From Lepus europaeus (Eukaryota; Chordata; Mammalia; Lagomorpha; Leporidae): 64,000 nucleotides of DNA. The notes below the pieces were generated by a model, which saw only the letters and a list, made by a program, of their open reading frames with translations, was not told where the DNA came from and ran no database searches. The first letter of the stretch is position 1. Each line of letters opens with the position of its first letter. The position numbers were made by a program, and so were the translations under genes. The DNA is taken from NCBI RefSeq assembly GCF_033115175.1, contig NC_084836.1, positions 78,954,253 to 79,018,252 of the forward strand, given 5' to 3'. Shown one piece after another: positions 54,071-63,976 of this stretch.

Positions 54071-54659
54071 TTTAAAAATTATTTTATTTTATTAAAAGGC
54101 AGGGTGGGGGCACAATTTCCTATGTTCTTCTTGACATTACAAATGCTTTCAACAGCTGAAACCGGAACTCCATCCAGGTCTGCTATGTGAGGAGCAGGGA
54201 GCTGAGTACTTGAGCGGTCATCTGGTGCTTCCCGGGCTGTGCACTAGCAGGGAGCTGGAATTGGAAGCAGAGTCTGGACTTGAACTCAGGCACTTCCATA
54301 TGGGGTGCAGATTTATTTAATTTTTTTGAAAGGCAGAGTTAAAGAGAGGCAGAGGCAGACAGACAGAGAGAGTCTTCCGTCCACTGGTTCATTCCCAAAA
54401 TGGCCGCAACAGCCAGACTGTGCCGATCTGAAGCCAGGAGCTTCTTCTGGGTCTCCCACGCAGGTGCAGGGACCCAAGCATTTGGGTCATCCTCTACTGC
54501 TTTTCCGGGCCATAGCAGAGAGCTGGATTAGAAGAGGAGCATGCAAGATTCGAATCAGCGCCAATATGAGATGCCGGTACTGCAGGTGGTAGCTTTACCT
54601 GCTATGCCACAGCGCTGGCCCCTGGTGGAGTTTTAACTGCTGAGCCAGATGCTCAGTAT
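54071..54659 (-). mobile_element. Older CSINE relative in L1, itself split
   Basis: Reverse copy: TTAAAAATTATTTTATTTTAT, GAACTCCATCCAGGTCTGC, GGACTTGAACTCAGGCAC, interrupted at about 54309-54621, then the head end GAGTTTTAACTGCTGAGCC. Its TSD TTGTCTTTCTG lies at 54060-54070 and 54660-54670 in L1 sequence. Confidence 0.85.
54309..54621 (-). mobile_element. CSINE nested in older SINE
   Basis: Reverse copy: GATTTATTTAATTTTTTTGAAAGG, core CAAGCATTTGGGTCATCCTC, head end CCACAGCGCTGGCCCC. It interrupts the head of the older SINE, giving an L1 > old SINE > CSINE order of insertion. Confidence 0.94.
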
Positions 54660-54763
54660 TTGTCTTTCTGCATTTTGTTTATTTCATTTAGTACTAATGT
54701 TCTTTAGACACATCTATGTTGTCACAAATGGCAGAATATTTTTCTTTTTGATGGTTGAACAAT

Positions 54764-54768
<5 letters not shown>

Positions 54769-54816
<48 letters not shown>
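54769..54816. repeat. (TA)n(CA)n microsatellite
   Basis: About 17 TA units followed by about 7 CA units, located where L1 normally has a short TATATATAC string, so probably an expansion of L1 sequence. Confidence 0.95.
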
Positions 54817-54889
54817 TAGCATATATACCACTTCAAAAAGAGTGTAGAGAAATGAAATTAAAGAAAAAAATATTCTGGTGCAATTTTTT

Positions 54890-55217
54890 TCCAGATTTTA
54901 TTTATTTATTTGAGAGGTAGAGTTACAGACAGAGGGAGACACAGAGAGAAAGATCTTCCACCAGCTGGTTCACTCCCCAAATGGACTTAATGGCCAGAGC
55001 TGAGTCAATCCGAAGCCAGGATTCAAGATCCAGGAGCTTCTTCCGGGTCTCCCATGTGGGTGTAGGCCCCAAGCACTTGGGCCATCTTCTACTGCTTTCC
55101 CAGGCCATGAGCAGGGAAGTGGATCAGAAGTGGAGCAGCTAGGACTCGTACTGGTGTCCATAAGGGATGCTGGCACTGCAGGCAGAGGCTTTATCTGCTA
55201 TGCCACAGCTCTTGCCC
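54890..55217 (-). mobile_element. CSINE inside palindromic repeat
   Basis: Reverse copy: CCAGATTTTATTTATTTATTTG, core CAAGCACTTGGGCCATCTTC, head end CCACAGCTCTTGCCC. Flanks GCAATTTTTTT and ACAAAATTTTTT suggest a decayed TSD. Confidence 0.94.
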
Positions 55218-55367
55218 ACAAAATTTTTTGAAATCCATGCTTGGATTTTTCATAGTATACACTTTCAGTAAACTTTTTAAATGGCTCTGGTATTCATGGA
55301 TTTCAAATTTTTTTGGTATTAAAATAAGCGTATCTTTTTAATTCCATTTTCTACTAACTTTATAAAA

Positions 55368-55660
55368 AATTTTCATTTATTTATTTGACAGGAAGAGAGA
55401 GAGAGAGAAGAGAGGGAGAAAGAAACTCTCCCATCCACTGGTTCAGTTCCCAAATGCTGATAAACACAGACTAGGCCAAGTCGAAGTCAAGAGCTAGGAA
55501 CTAAATCCGTATCTCCTACATGGGTGGCTAGCTACCTAAACCTGTTTCCCCCCTTGGGCCCACATTAACAGGAATCTGGACTCAGGGGCCAAAGCCAGGA
55601 GTCCAAAGCAGGTACTCTGATGTGGGTTGCAAGCACCATCACCAGTATCTTCATCACAAA
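55368..55660 (-). mobile_element. Older CSINE relative
   Basis: Reverse copy: AAAATTTTCATTTATTTATTTG, GAAGTCAAGAGCTAGGAAC then TAAATCCGTATCTCC, CACATTAACAGGAATCTGGAC, and a decayed head end CACCATCACCAGTATCTTC. It splits the end of palindromic copy 5. Confidence 0.75.
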
Positions 55661-56053
55661 GGAAAACATCCACCCTCCATGAAGTTTTTGAAGTACTCTT
55701 TTGTGTGTGTATATCCAGATCTGTGCATATATTTATTATATATGTATCACATTATATGAAAAATATAAATACACAAATACCATCTAGATCATGTTTTCTT
55801 TGTCTATTCATTTGTCACAATGGACACTTAGATTCTTTCTGTATCTTGCTTATTGCCAGTGATTTTGCAATGAACCCAGGGACGTGGCTCTCGATGGGAT
55901 TATGATCTAATTTCCTTTGGGTAAATTCCCAAAATGGGATTGCTGGATTATATGGTGATTCCTTGCTTAAGTTTTTGAGGAAACTCCATATGGTTTTCTA
56001 CAATGGCTGTACCAATTTATTTCTCCATCTTCAGTGTCCACAGATTCCCTCTT

Positions 56054-56397
56054 TAAAAAAAAAAAAGAGTTATTTATTTATTTGAAAGAGTTACACAGAG
56101 GGAGGAGAGGCAGAGAGAGAGAGAGAAAGAGAGGAGATGTCTTCCATCTGCTGGTTCACTCCCCAATTGGCAGCAATGGCTGGAGCTGTGCCGATCCAAA
56201 CCTAGGAGCAGGAGCTTCTTCCAGGTCTTCCACGCAGGTGCTGGGGCCCAAGGACTTGGGCCATCTTCTACTGCTTTCCCAGGCCGTAGCAGAGAGCTGG
56301 ATAGGAAGTAGAGCAGCTGGGATTCAAACCGGCGCCCATATGGGATGCCAGCACTGCAGGCAGAGGCTTTACCTGCTACACTGCAGCACTGGCCCCG
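56054..56397 (-). mobile_element. CSINE in L1
   Basis: Reverse copy: TAAAAAAAAAAAAGAGTTATTTATTTATTTG, GA tract, core CAAGGACTTGGGCCATCTTC, head end ACTGCAGCACTGGCCCC. Flanks ACAGATTCCCTCTT and ACAGGTTCTCTCTT are a probable TSD. Confidence 0.94.
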
Positions 56398-56545
56398 ACA
56401 CAGGTTCTCTCTTCTTCCCACTCTTACCAGCACTCATTAGTTCTCACCTTTTGCATGGCAACATCCTACAAGGTGCACGTTGATATCCCATTGGGATTCG
56501 GACTTTGATTTCCGTGGCGATGGGCAATGGTGAGCACCTTTTCAT

Positions 56546-56761
56546 TTACCTGTTTGTCATGTATAAGTCATCTTTGGGAAAATGTCTATTTGGTCCTTTG
56601 CTCATTTTCAGAATCAAGTTCTTTGTTCTTGGGCTGTTGAGTTGTGTAAGTTCCTTAAATACTTTGGATGTTAACCCCTTATCAGTTATATGGTTTGCAA
56701 ATATTTTCTCCCGTTCTATAAATTCCTCGTCAGTTTGTGGATTGTTTTCTCTGCCGTGCAT
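56546..56761 (-). pseudogene. L1 ORF2 C-terminal remnant
   Basis: A 71-codon open stretch on the minus strand. Its carboxyl part carries an NRHF..K.D spacing followed by a Met-Asn-Arg-like end, typical of the C-terminal half of L1 ORF2 protein (downstream of the reverse transcriptase domain). The rest of ORF2 around it is broken by stops and by the SINE at 56054. Non-functional. Confidence 0.6.
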
Positions 56762-57199
56762 GGGGCTCTTGTTTGATGTAGTTCTGCTTATTTATTTTTC
56801 TGTTTGTTTTCTGTGCTTTGGTAGTCATATCCAAAAAAATAATCATTGCCAAGACCAATGTCAAGGAGCTCTTTCCTCTAGGTATCTATAGAAAATATAT
56901 AGACACACAAATACTTTTTTTTCCCAGAGTGCAGTTGTTGGAAAGTTACCAGAACACCTCTGGATGTGAGCAAAGGTCCCATGGGGGATGCTGGGAGCGG
57001 GAGATGAAGGGAGGGGCTGAGCAGCTCGCCCACCTACAGTGTACCACCAAACTTGATGTGTTGCTTTACCCACTGTTCTCCACTGCAGTCTCCCCTGCGG
57101 TTATCATGGCAGGAGCTCCCCTCAGACCCTGTTCCTTCATCACTGTAATCCTAGCCGGGTTCTCATTCTAGCCAAGCCCTTACATATTTGCCCCATGGC

Positions 57200-57345
57200 A
57201 ATCGCTCTAAGCCTTAGTTTCCCTGTCTGTGAAGTGGGAACAGCACCTGTAGCTTACCTGACACAGTCATTATAGTGAAAAGAAGCACCTGCCCGGGAAA
57301 TGTATGGCACAGAAGTAGGGGCACTAAGCACTCATCACAGCCGTG
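57200..57345 (+). mobile_element. MIR fragment
   Basis: CTAAGCCTTAGTTTCCCTGTC then TGTGAAGTGGGAACAGCACC, and GTATGGCACAGAAGTAGGGG..CACTAAGC, follow the MIR core and 3' order. Confidence 0.75.
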
Positions 57346-57409
57346 AACCTCACCATAATCAACATGGCGAATGTCTGCTGAGGACTGATCAGACTGCCCC
57401 TACCCCATG

Positions 57410-57540
57410 CCAACTGTATTCTGGAATCTTCTGTGGGCTTACACTTCAAGGCAACCCCAGGAAGTGTGTTCTACAATGACCCTATTACAGGTAAAGAAAC
57501 TGAGTAGAGACAGCATGAGAAATGCTCAGGGCCCCACAGT
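57410..57540 (-). mobile_element. MIR fragment, reverse
   Basis: AAGGCAACCCCAGGAAGTGTG, AATGACCCTATTACAGG then TAAAGAAACTGAGTAGAGAC, and CAGGGCCCCACAGTCGGGG match the reverse MIR core. It lies beside a sense MIR, so two independent insertions. Confidence 0.75.
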
Positions 57541-57580
57541 CGGGGAAGGTGTAGTAGTCTACTCTCAAAAACTTAGATAA

Positions 57581-57900
57581 TCGGGCCAGTTCTGTGGCGT
57601 AGCGGGTAAAGCTGCCGCCTGCAGTGCCGGCATCCCATAATGGCATTGATTTGAGTCCCAGCTGCTCCTCTTCCAGCTCTCTGCTATGTCCTGGGAAAGC
57701 AGTAGAAGATGGCCCATGTGGGATACCTGGAGGAAGCTCTTGGCTCCTGGCTTCGGATTGGCACAGCTCCTCCCATTGCAGCCAATTGGGGAGTGAATCA
57801 GCGGGTGGAAGACCTCTCTCTTTCTCTCTCTCTCTCTCTGTCTCTCATTCTCTCTCTGTGTAACTCTGACTTCCAAACAAATAAATAAATCTTTATAAAA
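57581..57900 (+). mobile_element. CSINE, full length, with TSD
   Basis: Sense copy: TCGGGCCAGTTCTGTGGCGT, a core shortened by deletion (GATGGCCCATGTGGGATACC lacks the CCAAG..CTTGG hairpin), long (TC)n, AAACAAATAAATAAATCTTTA. Perfect 13-bp TSD AAAACTTAGATAA at 57568-57580 and 57901-57913. Confidence 0.95.
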
Positions 57901-57913
57901 AAAACTTAGATAA

Positions 57914-58944
57914 CATTAAAGCAAGATTTTCAGATGCTATTTCCCTCCCTCTTCTCTTCCTCCATCTTCTCCAGTTTCCCCTTCCTGTTGCACTTCCGCC
58001 TCCTTCATTTGGGCTTCAGTCACCTGGCAGCAAAGGGAGAGAGGAGAGATTGAACAAGAGCCTTGTTTCTTTCGATGAATGTGCCCCTCCCTTTAGGGTT
58101 TTGTTGGCCTTTGAAAAATTGTTTCAGTGTCACTTCAAACTTACAGGAGAATGGCAATGCCTGTCCGGTGCTGTGTCTCTCATTCAGATGCAGGTTAGTT
58201 CCTATTTGATCCCATTTATTTGATCATCCTCTTTGTCTTTTCCCCACCTGGCAGTTGCTAAACACCCACTGGCCTGGCCCTATGCTTACAACTTATTGCT
58301 TCAACTCCTGCCTGTATTCTTGTGTCTAAATACAGCACCTTCTGTATTTTCTGATTCCAATTTCTCTCCTTGCCTTGGTCACTGCAGAGTTCTGGCAGTT
58401 GCCTTTTTTAATTGTTTGCATGAATGTTAACCTACTCCCCACAGAGTCGCCAAGGAACACACCTTAGACAGGGATGCACTACGTTGGTCAAAACTATGGG
58501 CGCCCAAATGTGTTTTAGAATCCAGAATTTTGAAAGGTAAGCATGAGGACTACACGTGTTTAAGAGCATCCCCAGTAGGGACTAGGGGAGCAAGCCCATA
58601 ATCAAACACAAATATTTCTGCAGAAGATGCAAGCAGAATAAACAAAGACTTTACATAGTCTGAGTTCCGTTTGCATGGGGTGTAGCCTCTCACTGAACTT
58701 TGGTGTCAAAATTTCAGTATTCAGATCTGCTTAGAAAACGGGCTTTGGATGGAAGCTTTCCTTAGTCATTGGCCAACTGCATAGCCTCTTAATCATGCCA
58801 ATAACTTAGTAAATTGACTGGACTGATTTTAACAGTAGTAAAAATGAAATTAATGGGAATTATACTTAAAATAACTGGATGTTCAAAGCTAAATAACTAC
58901 ATCTCACCCCTACACAAACACACACACACAAACACATCGGAGTA
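57914..58944. other. SINE-free unique sequence
   Basis: No gene recognised. (CA)n at about 58916-58935 with AAACACAC interruptions. 58230-58430 has a T/C-rich 65-codon frame of no recognisable content. Confidence 0.4.
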
Positions 58945-58954
58945 GAATTAACTT

Positions 58955-59305
58955 TTTTTTTAAAGATTTATTTATTTATTTGAAAGAGTTACACAGAGAG
59001 AGAGAGAGAGTAGGAGAGGCAGAGAGAGAGAGAGAGAGAGAGAGAGGTCTTCCATCTACTGATTCAGTCCCCAATTGGCTGCAATTGCCGGAGCTGCGCC
59101 AGTCCGAAGCCAGGAGCCAGGACCTTCTTTCAGGTCTCCCAAGCTGGTGCAGGGGTCCAAGCACTTGGGCCATCTTCTACTGCTTTTCCAGGCCATAGCA
59201 GAGAGCTGGATGGGAAGTGGAGCTGCCGCTACTTGAATAGGTGTCCACAGGGGATGCCGGCACTGCAGGCAGCAGCTTTATCTGCTATGCCACAGCGCTG
59301 GCCCC
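58955..59305 (-). mobile_element. CSINE, full length, with TSD
   Basis: Reverse copy: (T)n AAAGATTTATTTATTTATTTG, two GA tracts, core CAAGCACTTGGGCCATCTTC, head end CCACAGCGCTGGCCCC. Perfect TSD GAATTAACTT at 58945-58954 and 59306-59315. Confidence 0.96.
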
Positions 59306-59315
59306 GAATTAACTT

Positions 59316-59688
59316 CTTAAAGATAAACAAAGACTAGTTTTCTCTCAACAGGAAGGGCTTCTTTGAAACCACAAAGAATCAAGGACTCAGTTGCAATGGA
59401 CGTCAAAGAAGACGGCAGGGCACGTGGTAACCACGGGACTGGAGACTGCTAACAAGATTCTACACTTACAAACAGACAGGGACCAGATCAGCATCCTTAC
59501 AACAGATTAGGCCATGTAACAGTCAATGGCTAAGTCTGTTCCCTAATAGCACGGTGGTTGGTTATCACTTAAAATCTCCAGCTTCCTTAATGTTTTTTAT
59601 ACTTCATAGGATCACTAAATACACAGAATGCACATTGCTGCATTGGGCAGCCTCTCTCATGAGAACCCTGTTTTCTGAAACGTTAATT
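59316..59688. other. Unique non-coding sequence
   Basis: No gene or repeat recognised. Confidence 0.4.
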
Positions 59689-59700
59689 GTGCTGTATTTC

Positions 59701-60054
59701 TTTTTTTGTTGTTGTTGTTAAAGATTTTATTTATTTATTTATTTGAAAGTCAGAGATACATAGAGTGAGAAGGAGCGGCAGAGAGAGAGAGGGAGGTCTT
59801 CCTTTCTCTGGTTCACTCCCCAGATGGCCGCAAAGGCCGGAGCTGCGCCAAGCCGAAGCCAGGAGCCAGGAGCTTCTTCCAGGTCTCCCATGCGGGTGCA
59901 GGGGCCCAAGGACTTGCGCCATCTTCCACTGCTTTCCCAGGTCATAGCAGAGAGCTGGATCAGAAGTGGAGCGCCTGGGACTTGAACCGGTGCCCATATG
60001 GGATGGCAGCACTACAGGTGGCAGTTTTACCTGCTATGCCACAGCACCGGCCCC
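59701..60054 (-). mobile_element. CSINE, full length, with TSD
   Basis: Reverse copy whose tail includes (GTT)n (TTGTTGTTGTTGTTAAAG), then GAGATACATAGAGTGAGAAG, core CAAGGACTTGCGCCATCTTC, head end CCACAGCACCGGCCCC. Perfect 12-bp TSD GTGCTGTATTTC at 59689-59700 and 60055-60066. Confidence 0.96.
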
Positions 60055-60066
60055 GTGCTGTATTTC

Positions 60067-60702
60067 ATACCAGATTCTGTCCACTATCTCCCGCTTTTCT
60101 CATCTCAAATGACTTCCTGAGCGTTATTCACTGGGTGCTTCTACTAACCATGTTTCCTAAGCTATGAATTGGTGCCAAATAAATACTTGAGGCTGGTTGC
60201 AATAAATCTGAAGGAAAAATGGAACCTTTGAGCTGGGAATGGAACCTGGTAAGTATTCCAAGGATTAATTCATTGTTACATTTAGCTTCTTCCCAATATT
60301 CACTTCTTGGGTCAATTCACATTACACCTATGTTAAGGATTGAGAGAATGAGTTTAAATAAATTGCCACTTTCCTAATTCAAGTCAGAGCACATCAGGCA
60401 ATGATGCTCTGAATTAAAGGTTCCAGTTGACGCAATGAATTGCACAATGCATAGCAGACAGCATTTAGGATATTTTTTGCTGCACCGAGAGGTGGGAAAC
60501 ACAGGTTTTCCAAAGCAGCAGTTGTTGCCCAAGACAGGGGTCAGGTTTTCCTTTTGGGAACAGAAGCCTCTGGGTTGATGTTGACCTGAAAATAGGAGGC
60601 TGAATCTCTGAGAGCTGAGTGCACCCTGGAATCGAGAATATTCTGCAAGAGAAGATTGTTAGCACCAGGCGCAGCAAGATAGGCAAGGGGTCCGTTGCCT
60701 TG
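60067..60702. other. Unique non-coding sequence
   Basis: No gene recognised. AT-rich, with TTAAAGGTTCCAGTTGACGC near 60414. Confidence 0.4.
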
Positions 60703-61037
60703 TTTTTTTTTTTTTTTTTTTTTTCAAGGTTATTTATTTATTTGAAAGGCAGAGTTACAGCGAGAGAGGGAGAGACAGAGAGATCTTTTATCCATTGGTT
60801 CACTTGCCAAGTGGCTACAATGACCAGGGCTGAAACAGGCTGAAGCCAGGAGCCTGGAACTCCATCCAGGTCTCCCACATGGGTGCCCAAGCACTTGGGC
60901 CATCTTGTGTTGCTTTCCTCAGTGCCTCAGCATGGAGCTGGATCAGAAATGGAGCAGCTGGGACTCGAACTGGTGCTAATGTGGGATGCTGACGCCGCAG
61001 ACAGTGGTTTAACCCATTGCTTCAGGACGCGGGGCCT
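60703..61037 (-). mobile_element. CSINE, full length
   Basis: Reverse copy: about 22 T then CAAGGTTATTTATTTATTTG, GAGAGAGGGAG, core CAAGCACTTGGGCCATCTTG, head end TCAGGACGCGGGGCC. Confidence 0.93.
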
Positions 61038-61189
61038 CAACCTTAGCAACCTTAGTGCTTTTAGGATGCCCATGCCTGAAGCAGATGGCAGTATCTATAG
61101 ATGTCTTCCCGCTGCCAGCCAGCCAGTCTGATGTGAATTATTGAACAGAAAAGACTGCAAACTCTGTTAACAATAGCGGAAGCATCAAG

Positions 61190-61330
61190 AGTTGCAGGCG
61201 ACACCCTGGCCAGGGCGCAGGATCGAAACCCACGTGGCTCAGCAGTGCCAGCCCGCGCCCGCGGAGGAGCTGCGGTGACCCCAGGACGGTGCCCGCCCAC
61301 CCCCGCGGCGCAGGCAGGTGGCCCATTCCA
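61190..61330. promoter_or_regulatory. CpG-dense patch
   Basis: By eye about 14 CpGs in about 130 bp (CCCGCGCCCGCGGAGG, CCCCCGCGGCGCAGG). Too short for a formal CpG island, but well above the background of this window. Confidence 0.4.
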
Positions 61331-61599
61331 GGGACCTCACAACCAGCACAACTAAGGCTGAGCCTGGACGCAACGGAGGTGCACAGCGGCACGATGACGC
61401 TTTTCAAAGCATCGCTTCCCAAGATGCAACGAAACAGTTATCTTTACGTTTATTTCCTGGGCGATCCCCCAAGAAGCCAACTCGAAAGACGTGCGCTTGG
61501 ATGCTGTGAGCCTGAAACTTCCTAATCCCCCCCAAAGTGTACGGTGGACTTCTTGCCTCCATGGAAACAAGAAAGCATTCAACCAACTGATTGGCCTCC

Positions 61600-61925
61600 A
61601 ATGAATTTTAGATAAGACAGCTTGGAAGGCAATGGATGTGATTTTAATGCAGAAGAAAGCGCTAGAAGGGAGGTCCACTTGGTTCATATTTGAATAAAGC
61701 AAACAAGGCAGACGGAAGGCTGACAGCTGTAAATGACATTGTCGGTACAAAAATTATCAGCCAGTTTACAATCTGTTTGCTTATGTTGAACAAACAGACT
61801 GTGTGTGTGGCGTCCTCTGGCCCTGTGAATGGCAGAAAGACAGGCGGCTTCAGAAAAGCTATCTGCTCTCCCGCAGCCTGGCCACAATTAGAGCGCCATT
61901 TGACAGTCACACTGAAAAGGAAACT
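61600..61925. promoter_or_regulatory. Candidate conserved regulatory element (TALE/E-box motifs)
   Basis: TGACAGCTGT at 61721-61730 joins a MEIS/TGIF-type TGACAG to an E-box CAGCTG. TTGACAGT at 61900-61907 is a second TGACAG. Around them are GGTTCATATTTGAATAAAGC, TTTACAATCTGTTTGC, TTGAACAAACAGAC and AATTAGAGCGCCATTTG. The motifs are present; function is inferred. Confidence 0.35.
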
Positions 61926-61929
61926 GTGT

Positions 61930-62170
61930 CCTCGGCTCTCTGCCCCGCGCCGCGCGCCTCGCCGCTGCCTCTGCGGCGTTCTCTGCTTTTTCCTCCTCCG
62001 CCCGGTTTTGTGTCCGCGGTGCGAGGTCTGGGGCTGCCGCATCAGGCCAGTTCGCGGCTGTGCTCTGACATTCCAAATGCGAGAGCGCCAGTAACCTAGC
62101 AAGGCCGAGCGCGCACCGGCTTCCTGTTTTATTCCTTCCGGGGAGCAGAATCCGCGAGTCCCCGAAAGAA
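61930..62170. promoter_or_regulatory. Short CpG island-like segment
   Basis: About 28 CpGs in about 240 bp by eye count, including CCCCGCGCCGCGCGCCTCGC at 61943-61962, TCCGCGGTGCGAGG and AGGCCGAGCGCGCACCGGC. Observed CpG is at or above random expectation for its base composition, unlike the rest of the window. No TATA box visible. It could be an orphan island, an enhancer, or a 5' exon region. Confidence 0.5.
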
Positions 62171-62341
62171 TGCCTCTCTCCTTGTCTTCTTGCTAATGTT
62201 GCCTTTGGCACCCGCACCAAACCTAAGGCAAGCAGAGGCCGTGCGGCCAGCATCAGCTCCATGTTCCACCCCAGCCCCCATCTTCTCTCTCCACCCCCAC
62301 GCACCCGGAGCAAAGCCCAAAGGGCCCAAGTTTCTGGAGGA

Positions 62342-62368
62342 AATAATAAATAATAATAATAATAATAA
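62342..62368. repeat. (AAT)n microsatellite
   Basis: AATAATAAATAATAATAATA then ATAATAA: about 9 trinucleotide units with one interruption, next to C-rich DNA. Confidence 0.93.
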
Positions 62369-63229
62369 CCCCCCAGTGGGCTCTAACTCTTCTGCTTCCC
62401 CACCCCCACCCAGTCCCCAACCCCCAATCCCAGCCCTGGGCTTTAACCCAGGCATCAGCTCCCAGAGGAAGAAGTTGTGTGGTCCCCTCTGGCTTAATCC
62501 CCTCTGTGCTCTGCAAGCTCCTAACACAGAAAGAGCTCCCTTTGTTCTAAAGAATGGAAAGCAAACACAGGTACTAATTTTTACCCTTGGGGAGGCTCCC
62601 TTGTTTTAACTGCATCAGAGAGACTTAAGCCTCCTTCTCTGTAGTGGCTTTTCACGGATCCTGGGGCTATTTAGATACCCTGGGCTTCTTAGCTAAGGAG
62701 AAGGCAACTGGTCCAGAGAGTGGGTGAGTGACACACACCCTCGCCCCAGGGAGCCACCCACTGCTGAGACACACCTTGGAAACAGCATCCCCTCAGAGGG
62801 AGGAAGTTAGCCTACAAAGCGCAGAGCTGTGACACACCCGTCCGCACCGTCCCTCCACCCCCACCCCGTGGTCCTGTATCTTCGACTTCTCAGTTGGATC
62901 CTGGCAAGAGTGCTCTTCTTTGTTCCCTTTTCAACGTCAAGAATCTGTTTAGAGGTCCTTGGGTTCTTTGACCGGGAAAAGAACTAATGTTGATAGGTGA
63001 GTACGGTGTGTCTGTAGCAGATAAAGGGGGCATGGCCGGCACACACAAAGCCGGAAGACCGTGGTAATTACGGTTAAGCAGTGAAGCATCAAAACACATC
63101 TTTATGGAAAGTTCATCCAATTACCACTAACCTAGAGAGCGGGCCTGTGGCCTACTGTGCTTTTCATTTTAATCTAAATCGCTGTTTCTCTGGCTCTGAT
63201 ATGGCCATTGGTCGTAAAGAGTTGACCAT

Positions 63230-63560
63230 CGCTAAAACTGTTTGATTTGGAGCCCTGTCGTGTTTGGTTAAGAGAGTGAATGCAAATTTGATGGAAGAAT
63301 AAGGATACATTTACATATCAGCCTGGGCTCACATGGAGAGAGTAAACATTCTGTTTATCTCAAGTGTCACTTTATGATTTCAGTAGAATATAAAACTGAC
63401 CTTGGCCCAGTCATTGCAAAAGGCCCCGCTGAAATCTACAGCCGTCGAAGTAGGATTTACTCCAGTGGAACTCAGGCACAAACCCTATGGAGGTTGCTGA
63501 AAGGCCTGGGGAGCCTAGCGTTCTGTTTGTCAAACCTCCAAAAGGAAATTCTGGATGGAT
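63230..63560. other. Candidate conserved non-coding sequence
   Basis: Repeat-free, even-textured DNA with TGAATGCAAATTTGATGG (reverse octamer-like ATGCAAAT at 63280-63287), GATACATTTACATATCAGCC and CTACAGCCGTCGAAGTAGG. No frame of note. Inference only. Confidence 0.25.
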
Positions 63561-63664
63561 GCAGGAGGGAGGGGTGATTTAAAAGAAGAGGAAAAAAAAA
63601 AAAACCCTATCTTGTGAATTTTAGATAATCACCACTAATTAAAATACTATTTTTAGCTAGTAGG

Positions 63665-63976
63665 TTTTTTTTTTTAAAGATTTTTTTTATGTGTCTGAAA
63701 GGCAGAGTGACAGAGAAAAAGAGATCTTCTATCTGTCTCCAGTGAACAAAGTGATTGGGTCTGGGTCAGGCTGCAGCTAGGAGCCAGAAACTCCATCCGA
63801 GTCTCCACGTGGATTACAAGGGCCCAGGAACTTGGGTCATCCTCTGCTGCTTTCCCAGGTGCATTAGCAGGGAGCTGGATGGGAAGTGGAACAGTGGGGA
63901 CTCGAACCAGCGCTCCCATATGGAATTCTGGCATTGCAGGTGGCAGCTTAACCCTCTGTGACACAGTACTTGCCCC
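63665..63976 (-). mobile_element. CSINE
   Basis: Reverse copy: (T)n AAAGATTTTTTTTATGTGTC, a shortened GA region, AGGAACTTGGGTCATCCTCTGC core, and head end GTGACACAGTACTTGCCCC. Flanks TTAGCTAGTAGG and CTAGCTGTAG may be a decayed TSD. The last 24 bp of the window are unique. Confidence 0.92.

Larger units (their letters stand above)
54829..55696 (+). mobile_element. Palindromic dispersed repeat, copy 5, split by two SINEs
   Basis: Left: CACTTCAAAAAGAGTGTAGA then AATGAAATTAAAG. After the CSINE: TTTGAAATCCATGCTTGG, ACACTTTCAGTAAAC, then the inverted partner CATGGATTTCAAATTTTTTTG and TTTTTAATTCCATTTTCTAC. After the second SINE: CCATGAAGTTTTTGAAGTAC. The three pieces rebuild one element of about 210 bp of the same order as 32349-32550. 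It lies inside L1, so it is younger than that L1. Confidence 0.65.
53400..56925 (-). mobile_element. L1 3' half, split by at least five insertions
   Basis: Reverse L1 running from ORF2 (right) to the 3' UTR (left). Right end: CATATCCAAAAAAATAATCA then TTGCCAAGACCAATGTCAAG. Middle: GGGATTGCTGGATTATATGG, ACAATGGCTGTACCAATTT, TGTCACAATGGACACTTAG. Left: TGCAGTCACCATATTATACAC, GTGAGGGCATTTAAAATC. It is broken by SINEs at 53543, 54071, 54309 and 56054 and by the palindromic element at 54829. Old mammalian L1, inactive. Confidence 0.85.
61038..63664. other. SINE-free 2.6-kb block with CpG-dense and conserved-looking parts
   Basis: No SINE, L1 or LTR. It contains CpG-dense DNA (61190-61330 and 61930-62170), a motif-rich stretch (61600-61925), an (AAT)n repeat (62342-62368), and unique AT-rich DNA at 63000-63560. 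Several open frames of 130-140 codons cross the CpG-rich part on both strands, as expected when stop codons are rare in GC-rich DNA; none is recognisable. Candidate regulatory region or first-exon area of an unrecognised transcript. Confidence 0.4.

Noticed and set aside
61690..62313. Overlapping 134- and 141-codon frames on opposite strands
   Set aside because: They coincide with CpG-dense DNA where stop codons are rare, have low-complexity Ala/Arg-rich products, and lack a recognised domain.
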